In this document: one piece after another, positions 43,548 to 52,446 of the stretch
Numbering within the stretch: the stretch's first letter is position 1
Layout: every line of letters starts with the position of its first letter
NCBI GenBank assembly: GCA_001464615.1
Contig: LNFI01000016.1
Coordinates: forward strand, 248,001 to 312,000
Reading direction: 5' to 3'
Source of the DNA: Sphingomonadales bacterium Ga0077557
GTDB taxonomy: Bacteria; Pseudomonadota; Alphaproteobacteria; Sphingomonadales; Sphingomonadaceae
DNA: 64,000 nt
Made by a program: the position numbers and the translations under genes
The notes under the pieces: model-generated
The model's input: only the letters and a program-made list of their open reading frames with translations
Told to the model about the DNA's origin: nothing
Database searches by the model: none

Positions 43548-44534
43548 ATGACCACTCGACTGCCCCTTTTCCATGCCGTTTCGATCGCCGCCGTGCTGAT
43601 CGCAACCACCCTGACACCCCCCACCTCCACCCACGCCGCCGCCCCGGTTGCGGCCAGCAAAAAGGCTGCTTCAATGACCCAGACCACCTATCATTATGCC
43701 ACCGTCAACGGCCGCAAGGTCTTCTACCGCGAAGCCGGTGACCCGAGCTTGCCAACGATCATCCTGCTCCACGGCTTCCCGACCAGCAGCTTCATGTTCC
43801 GCGATCTGATCCCGCAGCTAGCCGGCAAATTCCATGTGATCGCGCCTGATTATATCGGCTTTGGCCAATCCGATGCGCCCTCGGCGACCGAGTTTGACTA
43901 TTCGTTCGACAATCTCACCACCCATGTGACTGGCCTGATCGATCAGCTCGGCCTGAAGTCCTACGTCTTGTATATGCAGGATTATGGCGGCCCGGTGGGT
44001 TTCCGCATCTTCACCCAGCGCCCGGACGCGGTGAAGGGTTTCGTGATCCAAAACACCAACGCCTATATGGAGGGCGTCGGCGATCCGCCAAAGCTGGTGT
44101 TCCTGCCGCTATGGGCGCACCGCGATGCCAAATCCGAAGAGGGCGCGCGCAGCTTCCTTCAGGCCGGCACCACCCAGTTCCAGTACACGGTGGGCGCGAA
44201 GAACCCCGACGCGATCAGCCCCGATAACTGGACGCACGACCAGGCTTTGCTCGATCGCCCCGGCACCGATGCCTATCAGCTCAACCTGCTGGAAAACTAC
44301 AAGACCAATGTCGCGCTGTACGACAGCTGGCATGCGGCCTTCCGCCAGCATAGCCCCAAGACGCTGATCCTGTGGGGCAAGCATGATCCCTTCTTCATCG
44401 AAGCCGGCGCGACTGCCTTCCTGCGGGATCTGCCCAAGGCAAAGCTGGTCTGGCTCGATGCCGGCCACTTCGTCCTCGATGAAAACGCCGCCACCGTTGC
44501 GGCTGAGATCAAGGCCGAATTCGCGACAAAGTGA
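43548..44534 (+). CDS. Secreted alpha/beta hydrolase (epoxide hydrolase/haloalkane dehalogenase-like)
   Basis: The 328-residue protein has a signal peptide (FHAVSIAAVLIATTLTPPTSTHA), suggesting a periplasmic enzyme. The fold is alpha/beta-hydrolase with the oxyanion motif LLHGFPTSSFMFRDLI, a nucleophile elbow containing aspartate (MQDYGGPVGFRI), an acidic residue in GKHDPFF and the catalytic histidine in DAGHFVLDE. An aspartate nucleophile points to epoxide hydrolase or haloalkane dehalogenase rather than an esterase. The start at 43548 follows AAGGA. It is divergent from a LysR gene, its likely regulator, and followed by an SDR remnant. Substrate unknown. Confidence 0.87.
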   Translation: MTTRLPLFHAVSIAAVLIATTLTPPTSTHAAAPVAASKKAASMTQTTYHYATVNGRKVFYREAGDPSLPTIILLHGFPTSSFMFRDLIPQLAGKFHVIAPDYIGFGQSDAPSATEFDYSFDNLTTHVTGLIDQLGLKSYVLYMQDYGGPVGFRIFTQRPDAVKGFVIQNTNAYMEGVGDPPKLVFLPLWAHRDAKSEEGARSFLQAGTTQFQYTVGAKNPDAISPDNWTHDQALLDRPGTDAYQLNLLENYKTNVALYDSWHAAFRQHSPKTLILWGKHDPFFIEAGATAFLRDLPKAKLVWLDAGHFVLDENAATVAAEIKAEFATK

Positions 44535-44605
44535 CTCTGTCCCCCGCCCGGGCGTCGCCCCCTCGACGCCCGGGCACCCAACCCGCTTTCTCAGGGACTC
44601 CCCCA

Positions 44606-44856
44606 ATGACCAAGACCTATCTCATCACCGGCGCCAGCGAAGGCATTGGCCTGGAAACCGCGCGGCTTGCCGTCGCATCGGGTGCTGCTGTGCTGATGGT
44701 CGCGCGTGATGCCGCCAAGCTGCAGGCCGCCGCCGCCGTTCGGTCATCATTGGACCAGTCGCCGCCATCGTGATGGGCACCGCCCCCATCCTGCCGCGCG
44801 GCTTCGATCTCGCCTTCATGACCCTGCTCTTCAAGGGCAAGCGGGCCGCTGCCTGA
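44606..44856 (+). pseudogene. Short-chain dehydrogenase remnant
   Basis: From ATG 44606 the frame gives a good SDR N-terminus (TKTYLITGASEGIGLETARL, then ASGAAVLMVARDAAKLQ), which breaks near 44740. The rest of the SDR (NNAG, Tyr-Lys) is missing. A short fragment in the next frame (VMGTAPILPRGFDLAFMTLLFKGKRAAA) runs to TGA 44854-44856 and looks like the end of a different, membrane-type protein. I interpret this as a deletion that fused the start of one gene to the end of another with a frame change. It lies in the same direction as the hydrolase gene. Confidence 0.7.
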
Positions 44857-44979
44857 ACGGCCCGTTCTCTGAAGGGATTGTGACATGACCACCCACCGAC
44901 GTGATCCGTTACCCAGCCCGTGGGGTGGATGGCGGCGACACGAAATCGGTCTAGCCCTGCCCCGCTCAGGAGAATGAAG

Positions 44980-45363
44980 ATGCTTGTTTCAGGATTTCTT
45001 GAACGCCCCGATTACCGGGTCGATCTGCTCCCGCGCTGCAATCGAGTGACGGTGCAAGTCGGCGACCAGACCGTGGCGTCGAGCAACAGAACGATTGTTG
45101 TCGATGAGCAAGGCCATGGGCTGGTTTTCTATTTTCCGCCCGTGGATGTTGATTTCGACCGGCTGGTTGCCATCGACCAGCGAACGACGTTCTGCCCGTT
45201 CAAGGGCATTGCCCGTTATCTTGCGGCCAGCACCGCGCCCGAGCTACCGATCGCCTGGGCCTATGCGGATCCCTTTGTTCAGGTGGCTGCCCTGGCGGGC
45301 TATATTGCCTTTTATCAGGATCGGGCGATCATCACGGTCGGTGGCGAAGACCCAATTGGATAA
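44980..45363 (+). CDS. DUF427 domain-containing protein
   Basis: The 127-residue product matches the DUF427 family: RVTVQVGDQTVASSNRTIVV, then VYFPPVDV-style segment (LVFYFPPVDVDFDRLV), TFCPFKGIARYL and AWAYADPF near the end. The domain is small, soluble and beta-rich; its function is not known. The start at 44980 fits a CAGGAGA site better than the track's start at 44920. It is a single gene, convergent with the S9 peptidase, with a terminator hairpin between. Confidence 0.85.
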   Translation: MLVSGFLERPDYRVDLLPRCNRVTVQVGDQTVASSNRTIVVDEQGHGLVFYFPPVDVDFDRLVAIDQRTTFCPFKGIARYLAASTAPELPIAWAYADPFVQVAALAGYIAFYQDRAIITVGGEDPIG

Positions 45364-45377
45364 CCGAGCATCAAGCG

Positions 45378-45417
45378 GTCGCCGTCGCCCGGCTCAATCA
45401 GCCGGAGTGACGGCGAC
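45378..45417. terminator. Bidirectional terminator hairpin
   Basis: GTCGCCGTC / GACGGCGAC outer arms (45378-45386, 45409-45417) and CCGGCT / AGCCGG inner arms form a long stem between two convergent stop codons. There is no T-run, so it may work with a factor or simply protect the 3' ends. Confidence 0.55.
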
Positions 45418-45423
45418 GCCAGG

Positions 45424-47574
45424 TTATTTGACCGTCATCCCGGTCCATTTTGCGGCGAAGGCCCACAAGTCAGCCGCCTCCTCGATCACCTTGTCAGTCG
45501 GCTTACCACTGCCGTGCCCTGCGCGTGTTTCAATGCGAACCAAATGCGGCTTGGGGCCAATATCGGCATGCTGGATGGCAGCGGCATATTTGAAGGTGTG
45601 GCCGGGCACGACGCGATCATCGGTATCCGCCGTGGTCGCCAGGATCGCGGGATAAGCGACGCCTGATTTGACATTGTGATAGGGCGAATAGGCAAGCAGC
45701 ACCTTGAAATCCGCCTCTTTCGACGGATAGCCATAATCATCGACCCAATAGCGCCCGGCGGTGAACCGGTCGAAGCGCAGCATGTCCATCACGCCCACCG
45801 CCGGCAATGCCGCCGCGAACAGATCAGGCCGCTGGTTGACAACGGCACCGACCAGCAGACCGCCGTTGGACCCGCCCTGGATCGTCAATTTATCCTTTGT
45901 TGTGATTCCCTTCGCGATCAGATATTCGCCCGCCGCGATGAAATCATCGAACACGTTCTGCTTGTTCTCCAGCCGCCCGCCATCATGCCAGGCACTGCCA
46001 TATTCGCCACCGCCGCGAATATTGGCGACGACGAGCACCCCGCCCTGCTCCATCCAGGCTAGCCGCGTTGCGGAAAAGCCCGGTGCGCTCGAAATGTTGA
46101 ACCCGCCATAAGCGTAAAGCAGCGTCGGTGCCGGGCCCTTGGGCAATGCCTTTTTGTGGACAACGAACATCGGCACTTTGGTGCCATCCTTCGACGCGTA
46201 GAATTTCTGCTCGACGACATAATCTGCTGGATTGAAGGCAACCTTCGGCGCGGCCCAGGGGGTCGCTGTGTTCGCCTTCACGTCGTAATGATAAATCGTC
46301 GTCGGCGTAGCGAAGCTGGTGAACGCGAAAAAGGTTTCGGTATCGAGCTGATCGCCGCCAAAGCCGCCCACCGAGCCGATTCCGGGCAGGGGCAGGGTCC
46401 CGCGCTTCTTGCCATCCAGCGTGTACAGCCGGACTTCGCTTTTCACATCGACCAGATATTCGGCGACCAGATTGCCGCCGATGATCGTGGCGCTTTCGAG
46501 CACTGCCTTATCCTCGGGCACGATTTCACGGATCGCTGGCAGCTCGCCCGCCTTTGCCAGATCGGTCGCGACGATGCGCAGCTTGGGCGCGCCGCTGTTG
46601 GTCTTCCAGAACAGCGTGGCCCCTGCATTGCCGGCCAACTGCCACTCATATTCGAGCCCCGCGAACACCATTTGCGGTGCCGCGCCGAGCTGGGTCTGGT
46701 CGATCACATGCACCTCGTAACGGCGATCGGTGCCTTGGGTGGTAGCGATAACGAGCCAGCGACCATCATCGGTCAGCTGCGCGATATGGCCCTGGCGGGG
46801 TTTGTCCGGCGTGGCATAGATCAGCCGATCGGCCGATTGCGGCGTGCCGAGTTTGTGAAAAAAGACCTTCTGGTTTTCGTTCAGCGCCTGGAACTTCGCC
46901 CCTTCGGCTGGGGCCGGGAACGCCGAATAGAAGAACCCCGATCCGTCCTTCGCCCAGCTGAGGCCAGAGAATTTTACCCATTCAATCGTGTCGCTCAACA
47001 ATTGACCAGTGGCGACATTGAGCACCTTCAGCGTGCGCCAATCGGTGCCGCCATCCTGCACGCCGTACAGGACTTTGCTGCCATCTTCCGATGGCACCCA
47101 TTCGGCCAGCGCCGTCGCCCCGTCCTTCGACCAGCCATTGGGGTCGATCACCACCCGACCCTCTCCCGCCAGCGTATCGCGGACGTACAGGACCGACTGG
47201 TTCTGCAGGCCCGAATTACGGCTATAGAAATACTTGCCACCCTTCTTCACTGGCAAGCCGAAGCGCTCATAGTTATAGAGCTCTTTCATGCGCGCCTTGA
47301 ACACGTCGCGGCCGGGGAGGTTTTCCAGATAGGCATTGGTCGTCGTCACTTGGGCGTCGACCCACGCCTTCACCTCGCTATCGGTACGAACATCATTCTC
47401 CAGCCAGCGATAGGGATCGGCAACTTTGACGCCAAATTGCTCGTCAACCTGATCGACGCGGCGGGTGGTGGGATAGGTGATGGAGGCGGTCATCTGCGTG
47501 CTTGTCTCCGGCGCGGGCTCAGCATGAAGCGGCAATGGCATGGCAAGCAGGATCAGCAATAGCGTGCGACGCAT
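45424..47574 (-). CDS. Prolyl oligopeptidase family serine peptidase (S9A)
   Basis: Exported peptidase of 716 residues that cleaves small proline-containing peptides. After a signal peptide (LLLILLAMPLPLHA) come the short lead segment with DPYRWLEN, a seven-bladed propeller and the C-terminal hydrolase domain with Ser in IQGGSNGGLLVG, Asp in TADTDDRVVPGH and His in RAGHGSGKPTD. The ADPYRWLEND and GSNGGLL motifs are diagnostic of S9A. The start at 47574 is the first ATG compatible with the signal peptide. It lies just downstream of the rplQ terminator on the same strand, so it needs its own promoter. Confidence 0.92.
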   Translation of the reverse strand: MRRTLLLILLAMPLPLHAEPAPETSTQMTASITYPTTRRVDQVDEQFGVKVADPYRWLENDVRTDSEVKAWVDAQVTTTNAYLENLPGRDVFKARMKELYNYERFGLPVKKGGKYFYSRNSGLQNQSVLYVRDTLAGEGRVVIDPNGWSKDGATALAEWVPSEDGSKVLYGVQDGGTDWRTLKVLNVATGQLLSDTIEWVKFSGLSWAKDGSGFFYSAFPAPAEGAKFQALNENQKVFFHKLGTPQSADRLIYATPDKPRQGHIAQLTDDGRWLVIATTQGTDRRYEVHVIDQTQLGAAPQMVFAGLEYEWQLAGNAGATLFWKTNSGAPKLRIVATDLAKAGELPAIREIVPEDKAVLESATIIGGNLVAEYLVDVKSEVRLYTLDGKKRGTLPLPGIGSVGGFGGDQLDTETFFAFTSFATPTTIYHYDVKANTATPWAAPKVAFNPADYVVEQKFYASKDGTKVPMFVVHKKALPKGPAPTLLYAYGGFNISSAPGFSATRLAWMEQGGVLVVANIRGGGEYGSAWHDGGRLENKQNVFDDFIAAGEYLIAKGITTKDKLTIQGGSNGGLLVGAVVNQRPDLFAAALPAVGVMDMLRFDRFTAGRYWVDDYGYPSKEADFKVLLAYSPYHNVKSGVAYPAILATTADTDDRVVPGHTFKYAAAIQHADIGPKPHLVRIETRAGHGSGKPTDKVIEEAADLWAFAAKWTGMTVK

Positions 47575-47593
47575 CAGGACAGGCTCCGAGCAT

Positions 47594-47628
47594 AAAAAAG
47601 GAGCCGCACCTTTATCAGGCACGACCCC
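47594..47628 (-). terminator. Terminator of the ribosomal alpha operon
   Basis: In the minus-strand RNA, GGGGUCGUGCC and GGUGCGGCUCC pair over 11 positions (four G-U pairs) with a seven-base loop, followed by six U. It lies 60 bases after the rplQ stop and before the S9 peptidase start, and should end the operon. Confidence 0.75.
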
Positions 47629-47687
47629 TTTCTCAACCCTTTGACCCAGCCGGCACCAATGTCGCGCGACCAGGGCTATACCGGCGA

Positions 47688-48110
47688 TCAAGCCGCGTCG
47701 GCGTAATCCTCGTCGCCCATCACCGGGCCCGAATCCTGGCCCTTGGCCGACACATCACGATCAACGAATTCGATGATCGCCATCGGCGCCGCATCGGAGC
47801 CGCGCGGGCCCATCTTGATGATGCGGGTATAGCCGCCGTTGCGGTCGGCATAGCGGGCAGCGAGCACGTCGAACAGCTTGACCAGCTGCGCGTCGTCCAG
47901 GATGCGCGCATGCGCCAGGCGCCGGTTGGACAGGCCACCCTTCTTGGCGAGCGTGATCAGCTTTTCGACATACGGGCGCAGTTCCTTCGCCTTGGCGACG
48001 GTGGTAACGATCTGCTCGTGCTTGATGAGCGCTGCCGACTGGTTACGGAACAGGGCTGTGCGGTGGGCCGAAGTCCGCGAAAGTTTACGACCGCCTACGC
48101 GATGGCGCAT
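47688..48110 (-). CDS. rplQ: 50S ribosomal protein L17
   Basis: Component of the large ribosomal subunit near the exit tunnel. The 140-residue protein starts [20 protein letters not shown], the universal L17 signature, and has a short acidic C-terminal extension ([11 protein letters not shown]). It is the last gene of the alpha operon here, 212 bases after rpoA, a longer gap than usual that holds several hairpins. Confidence 0.96.
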   Translation of the reverse strand: MRHRVGGRKLSRTSAHRTALFRNQSAALIKHEQIVTTVAKAKELRPYVEKLITLAKKGGLSNRRLAHARILDDAQLVKLFDVLAARYADRNGGYTRIIKMGPRGSDAAPMAIIEFVDRDVSAKGQDSGPVMGDEDYADAA

Positions 48111-48190
48111 GATTCATTCCTTCGTTCGTTAGGGGGCCGGATTAGGTACCCCAGACCAGGTTGGGACGGCGAGCCAACCAAATTACCGTC

Positions 48191-48313
48191 ACCCCGGGGT
48201 TGACCCGGGGTCCCGCTTATTCACCCGACCCAGCAAAGCTGCGTCGTCGGTCCTCGCAGCGCGAGACCGACCGGGCTTGGCGATGGACCCGGGATTAGCT
48301 GTGCTAATCCCGG
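48191..48313. repeat. Three inverted repeats in the rpoA-rplQ gap
   Basis: ACCCCGG-N7-CCGGGGT (48191-48211; the GTCACCCCGG core is shared with 14000), TCGGTC/GACCGA arms around CTCGC-AGC-GCGAG (about 48246-48270) and a perfect CCGGGATTAGC-TGT-GCTAATCCCGG hairpin (48289-48313). They fill the gap between rpoA and rplQ. They resemble an insertion of interspersed repeat units and could tune read-through or message stability. Confidence 0.7.
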
Positions 48314-48322
48314 ACGCCAAGC

Positions 48323-49387
48323 TCAGCCCATAATTTCCTGCTCAAGCTTCTTCGCCATCTCTTCGATGTTCTCAGGCGGCCAGCCGGGGATTTCCATGCC
48401 CAGCCGCAGCCCCATCGACGACAGCACTTCCTTGATCTCGTTCAAAGACTTGCGGCCGAAGTTTGGCGTGCGCAGCATCTCGGCTTCGGTCTTCTGCACC
48501 AGATCGCCGATATAGATGATGTTGTCGTTCTTCAGGCAATTGGCCGAGCGAACCGACAGTTCGAGCTCGTCGACCTTCTTGAGCAGATACCGGTTGATCT
48601 GCTGCGCGTCGCCAGCGACTTCGCCACCGGTTGCCGGGGCGGCAACGCCGATCGGTGCCGAACGGACCATCGCCGATTCATCAAAGTGCACGAACAGCGC
48701 GAGCTGGTCCTGCAAGATACGACCGGCATAGGCGACCGCGTCGTCCGGAGTCACCGTGCCGTCAGTCTCTACCGTCAGCGTCAGCTTGTCATAATCGAGT
48801 TCCTGCCCAACGCGGGTGTTCTCGACCTTGTACGAAACCTGACGCACCGGCGAATACAGCGCATCGACCGGGATCAGGCCGATCGGCGCGTCGGCCGGGC
48901 GGTTGGCGATGGCGGGGACATAGCCCTTACCGACATCAGCCGTCAGTTCCATGTTCAGCGTCGCGCCGTCGTCCAGGTGACAGATCACCAGATTGGGGTT
49001 GAGCACTTCGATGTCGCCCGAAACCGCGATGTCGCCCGCGGTCACCTGGCCGGGGCCGGTTGCCGAAAGCTGAAGCCGCTTGGGGCCTTCGCCCTGCATG
49101 CGCAGCGCGATCTGCTTCACGTTCAGGACGATGTCGGTGACGTCTTCACGCACACCGGCCAGCGACGAGAATTCGTGCAGCACGTTTTCGATCTTGATCG
49201 AGGTAACCGCAGCACCTTGCAGCGACGAGAGCAAAACGCGGCGCAGCGCATTGCCGAGCGTCAGGCCAAAGCCACGCTCGAGCGGCTCGGCGATGAAGGT
49301 CGCCTTGCGCTTGGTATCACCGCCGGGCTTGCGCTCAAGGCTGCTCGGCTTCTTCAGTTCCTGCCAGTTCTTTGCATTCACGGACAC
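48323..49387 (-). CDS. rpoA: RNA polymerase subunit alpha
   Basis: Assembles the polymerase core and contacts activators. The 354-residue protein has an N-terminal assembly domain ([25 protein letters not shown]) and a C-terminal domain with the helix-hairpin-helix region ([51 protein letters not shown]). All motifs are standard. It lies between rpsK and rplQ in the normal alpha-operon order. Confidence 0.98.
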   Translation of the reverse strand: MSVNAKNWQELKKPSSLERKPGGDTKRKATFIAEPLERGFGLTLGNALRRVLLSSLQGAAVTSIKIENVLHEFSSLAGVREDVTDIVLNVKQIALRMQGEGPKRLQLSATGPGQVTAGDIAVSGDIEVLNPNLVICHLDDGATLNMELTADVGKGYVPAIANRPADAPIGLIPVDALYSPVRQVSYKVENTRVGQELDYDKLTLTVETDGTVTPDDAVAYAGRILQDQLALFVHFDESAMVRSAPIGVAAPATGGEVAGDAQQINRYLLKKVDELELSVRSANCLKNDNIIYIGDLVQKTEAEMLRTPNFGRKSLNEIKEVLSSMGLRLGMEIPGWPPENIEEMAKKLEQEIMG

Positions 49388-49484
49388 GGGCTTCCCCTTG
49401 GTTTTGGGCGGGAGCGGGGGCGTGCTCCGGCCGGTGGGAGACCTGTTCGCGCCAGCGGTTCAATCGCGCGCGAACAAGCCGGAA

Positions 49485-49874
49485 TCAGACGCGACGACGC
49501 TTGGAAGGGCGAACGCCGTTATGCGGGATCGACGTGACGTCGCGGATCGAAGTGATCTGGAAGCCAACCGCTTGCAACGCACGCAGCGCCGATTCGCGGC
49601 CCGAACCCGGACCCTTCACTTCCACTTCAAGCGTGCGCACGCCGTGTTCGGCAGCCTTGCGGCCAGCGTCTTCGGCGGCGACCTGAGCGGCATAAGGCGT
49701 CGATTTGCGCGACCCCTTAAAACCCATCATGCCCGCCGACGACCACGAAATCGCGTTGCCCTGGGCATCGGTGATCGTGATCATCGTGTTATTAAAGCTG
49801 GCGTTCACATGCGCGACGCCGCTGGTGATATTCTTGCGCTCGCGCCGACGAATGCGCTGAGGTTCGCGTGCCAT
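49485..49874 (-). CDS. rpsK: 30S ribosomal protein S11
   Basis: Platform protein of the small subunit, 129 residues. Family motifs are clear: [39 protein letters not shown] and the C-terminal [18 protein letters not shown]. It lies between rpsM and rpoA on the minus strand, spaced 85 bases from rpsM. Confidence 0.97.
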   Translation of the reverse strand: MAREPQRIRRRERKNITSGVAHVNASFNNTMITITDAQGNAISWSSAGMMGFKGSRKSTPYAAQVAAEDAGRKAAEHGVRTLEVEVKGPGSGRESALRALQAVGFQITSIRDVTSIPHNGVRPSKRRRV

Positions 49875-49959
49875 AGTAGAAAAATCCTAACCCTGATGCT
49901 GAGACCGGGAGGCTGTCGGCTTCATGCCTGCCTCCGGCGGAGAAGTAAGCGCCGCGCGC

Positions 49960-50328
49960 TTACTTCTTCTTGCCGGCGATCGGCTTGGCCTTACCCTTGC
50001 GGGTGCGCGCATTGGTATGCGTGCGCTGACCACGAACCGGCAGGCCCTTGCGATGGCGCAGCCCGCGATAGCAGGCAAGATCCATCAGACGCTTGATGTT
50101 GATCGACACTTCGCGGCGAAGATCGCCCTCAACAGTGTGATCGGCATCAATCGTCTCGCGGATCTGCAGCACTTCCTGATCGCTCAGGTCCTGCACGCGA
50201 CGCTCAGGCGCAATGCCCAGCTTGGTGGTGATTTCCTTGGCCTTGGTGTTACCAATGCCGTGAATATAAGTGAGCGCGATAACAACGCGCTTGTTCGTCG
50301 GGATGTTGACGCCCGCAATACGTGCCAT
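49960..50328 (-). CDS. rpsM: 30S ribosomal protein S13
   Basis: Head protein of the small subunit, 122 residues, with [20 protein letters not shown] at the start and the conserved [25 protein letters not shown] region near the end. ATG 50328 has an AGGAGAAA site 6 bases before it; the track's earlier start adds an unrelated tail. Usually it follows adk or rpmJ directly; here three unrelated genes separate it from adk, and a promoter-like sequence lies about 130 bases upstream. Confidence 0.96.
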   Translation of the reverse strand: MARIAGVNIPTNKRVVIALTYIHGIGNTKAKEITTKLGIAPERRVQDLSDQEVLQIRETIDADHTVEGDLRREVSINIKRLMDLACYRGLRHRKGLPVRGQRTHTNARTRKGKAKPIAGKKK

Positions 50329-50458
50329 GAAAGTGTTTCTCCTGCTCCACAGGGCCTGGCATGGCTGCACCGGCCCCATCTCATCGCGTTGATTTCCTAA
50401 CGCACGATACCGGCGAGCGCGAAAGCGCCGCCGACAACCGGTGGTTCGGAAGAGCACG

Positions 50459-50487
50459 CGCTTAGGCCGCAGCGCACAAGCTGTCAA
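50459..50487 (-). promoter_or_regulatory. Putative promoter of rpsM-rpsK-rpoA-rplQ
   Basis: On the minus strand, a consensus TTGACA (50482-50487) is followed after exactly 17 bases by TAAGCG (50459-50464), about 130 bases before the rpsM start. It lies in the 312-base gap between rpsM and the plus-strand gene at 50641, where nothing else is coding. It would re-start transcription of the alpha block after the inserted genes. Confidence 0.6.
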
Positions 50488-50640
50488 GCGGTGTGGTGCA
50501 GTGCAACGCGGAAAGCTAAAATACCTTAGCCGGGGGGCAGCTGCAATCCGCAAATGGCCGCGCCAAAAATAATCACCCTTGCGCACGTTGCGGCCCTAAA
50601 ACATGCTGGTTGCCGTGCAAATATGAGGCGCCGCCAACTG

Positions 50641-51372
50641 ATGCCCTGGCTGTTCAACATCATTCTCGTCGTTCATGTCATCGCCGGCGCGGTTGCGCTC
50701 ACCAGCTGCTGGGGATCGGTGCTGACCCGCAAGGGCGGCCCGGCGCACCGCCGCTGGGGTAAGGCTTTCACGACATCCATCTATGCCGCCAGCTTCATGG
50801 CATTGGGGATGGGCCTGTTGTCGCTGCGCTGGCCGCTGGCGATGCACCCGCAATTGACCGACGAAACGCTCTATCGCGGGCTGTTTGGCTGGATGATGAT
50901 CTATCTGGCGCTGCTGACGATGAGCATGACCCGCTATGGACTGCAGATGGTCGCCAACAAGCGCAACCACGCCGCCAACCGCCACTGGTCGATGATAGCG
51001 CTGCAACTTGCGGTGCTCGCGACCGGCACCAATTGTTTCGTGCAGGGCATCATGCTGAACCAGCCGCTGATGATCGGTGTGTCGATTATCGGCTTTGGCA
51101 CCACCGCCACCTATTTATGGTATATGTTCAAGCCCGCCCCCGGCGCGCGTGATTACATCCCCGAGCATCTGAAGGCGATGGTCGCAACCGGCATCGCCGC
51201 TTACACCGCGTTCCTTTCAGTCGGGCTGATCGAGTTGTTCCCCGAACATGCCTTCAACCCAATCATCTGGGTGCTGCCGACGGTCGTCGGCGTTGGCATT
51301 ATTGGCTATTTTCTGCGCACCTTGCCGGGACGGGCACGCGCGGCGGCAAAGGCCACGCAAAGCACGACCTGA
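50641..51372 (+). CDS. Polytopic membrane protein inside the ribosomal locus
   Basis: The 243-residue product has about seven hydrophobic helices. It starts PWLFNIILVVHVIAGAVALTS and has a following GGPAHRRWGKAF loop, a pattern seen in DUF2306-like uncharacterised membrane proteins. It lies on the strand opposite to all ribosomal genes, between adk and rpsM, so it needs its own promoter and cannot be part of the operon. It is convergent with the SRPBCC gene 10 bases away. Function unknown. Confidence 0.75.
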   Translation: MPWLFNIILVVHVIAGAVALTSCWGSVLTRKGGPAHRRWGKAFTTSIYAASFMALGMGLLSLRWPLAMHPQLTDETLYRGLFGWMMIYLALLTMSMTRYGLQMVANKRNHAANRHWSMIALQLAVLATGTNCFVQGIMLNQPLMIGVSIIGFGTTATYLWYMFKPAPGARDYIPEHLKAMVATGIAAYTAFLSVGLIELFPEHAFNPIIWVLPTVVGVGIIGYFLRTLPGRARAAAKATQSTT

Positions 51373-51382
51373 ATCAGTTGGA

Positions 51383-51940
51383 TCAACGTGTGGTTGGCGG
51401 CTTTGGCGGCGGCGGTGCCGATTCAGCGGCAGATTTCAGGCCAAGCAGCTGCACCGCCAGCACTTCATCCACCTTTGGCGCAATCGCTTCCGCGCCCCCC
51501 CGGATAGTGCCCGCAACAATATAGGTGAACGTCACCCGAGTCGCGCTGTCGCCTTCGCGTGCCAGCGCCCAGGTCAGTGTCCCCGTCACGGCTTCGGCCT
51601 GGAGGGGGCCGAGCCCGCCGGTCATTCGGATCATCCGCGGCGGCTGGATATAGAGAATTTGCGCATGGGCAATGCTCCCGCCATCGGCCAGCCGCTCGCA
51701 AAAACACCCCAAGGCTTGGCCATCGAGATAAAGATTGGCGCTGTCATCCGAATAGGTGTGTTCCTTGCTCCACCATTTTTGCGGATTGCGCAGGACGGGC
51801 CAGACCTGATTTATCGGCTTGTCGATCGTAATGCTCTGAGTCGTTTCGAACCCCGTGGCCGACATCTGCACGACCTCTGCACTGGCCGACAGCGGCGTCA
51901 TCGCCAGCATCATCGCCCAGAATACCGATCGCCCCTGCAT
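51383..51940 (-). CDS. SRPBCC-fold secreted protein
   Basis: The 185-residue protein has a signal peptide (SVFWAMMLAMTPLSASA) and a START/SRPBCC-like domain (TQSITIDKPINQVWPVLRNPQKWW near the start and GTLTWALAREGDSATRVTFTYIV later), suggesting a periplasmic hydrophobic-ligand binder. The C-terminus is Pro-rich (APPPPKPPTT). The start at 51940 follows AAGGGAAA; the ORF-track extension is not supported. It follows a small hypothetical gene by 10 bases, forming a two-gene unit inside the ribosomal locus. Confidence 0.78.
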   Translation of the reverse strand: MQGRSVFWAMMLAMTPLSASAEVVQMSATGFETTQSITIDKPINQVWPVLRNPQKWWSKEHTYSDDSANLYLDGQALGCFCERLADGGSIAHAQILYIQPPRMIRMTGGLGPLQAEAVTGTLTWALAREGDSATRVTFTYIVAGTIRGGAEAIAPKVDEVLAVQLLGLKSAAESAPPPPKPPTTR

Positions 51941-51950
51941 ATCGTTTCCC

Positions 51951-52382
51951 TTAGCTCGCGACGGCCCGGCTGGCAGCGTTTCCGTCGTCATTGTCAGTGG
52001 ATGGCGGCAGGCTCTCCACCTGGTGCCGGACCCAGCGCATGAAATCCCGGCCAGCCAGCTGAACGCCCGCCGAAGAAGCGCTATAGGCTTTGTCATCGCT
52101 ATCGATCGCCACGGCGGACCAGCGTGCCTGATGGTCTGCAATCACGGCCCGCAATCCACTCAACCGCTGGCGCAGTTCAGCATAAACCGCCGCATTCTGT
52201 CTGATCGGGGGATACTCTTCGCCGATCGCCATGACCGTCATCATCCGCATCGCAAGCTCGCGCCGCGCCGCCGCCAGATCCTGCTTGCGCTGATCATCGG
52301 TGCGTTCTGCCACCGTCGCCAGACGCTTGGCGGTCGCTTCAATTGCGTCCATTTCCGATAGTAACTGTGCCCGAGTCGTCAT
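51951..52382 (-). CDS. Small soluble protein of unknown function
   Basis: The 143-residue product is largely helical, with heptad-like stretches (LLSEMDAIEATAKRLATVAERTDDQRKQ) that could form a coiled coil, and a C-terminal acidic part. No family is recognised. It lies 64 bases after adk and 10 bases before the SRPBCC gene on the same strand. The start at 52382 has a weak ribosome-binding site. It belongs to the group of non-ribosomal genes that separate adk from rpsM. Confidence 0.6.
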   Translation of the reverse strand: MTTRAQLLSEMDAIEATAKRLATVAERTDDQRKQDLAAARRELAMRMMTVMAIGEEYPPIRQNAAVYAELRQRLSGLRAVIADHQARWSAVAIDSDDKAYSASSAGVQLAGRDFMRWVRHQVESLPPSTDNDDGNAASRAVAS

Positions 52383-52446
52383 GGGCGGCTACATGCACAT
52401 GCCCGCACGCACCTGTCACGCCATTCGTCGCAAAATCGGCTTGCAA

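Noticed and set aside
46156-47562. 468-residue plus-strand ORF
   Set aside because: Shadow of the S9 peptidase gene, whose catalytic motifs are all present on the other strand.
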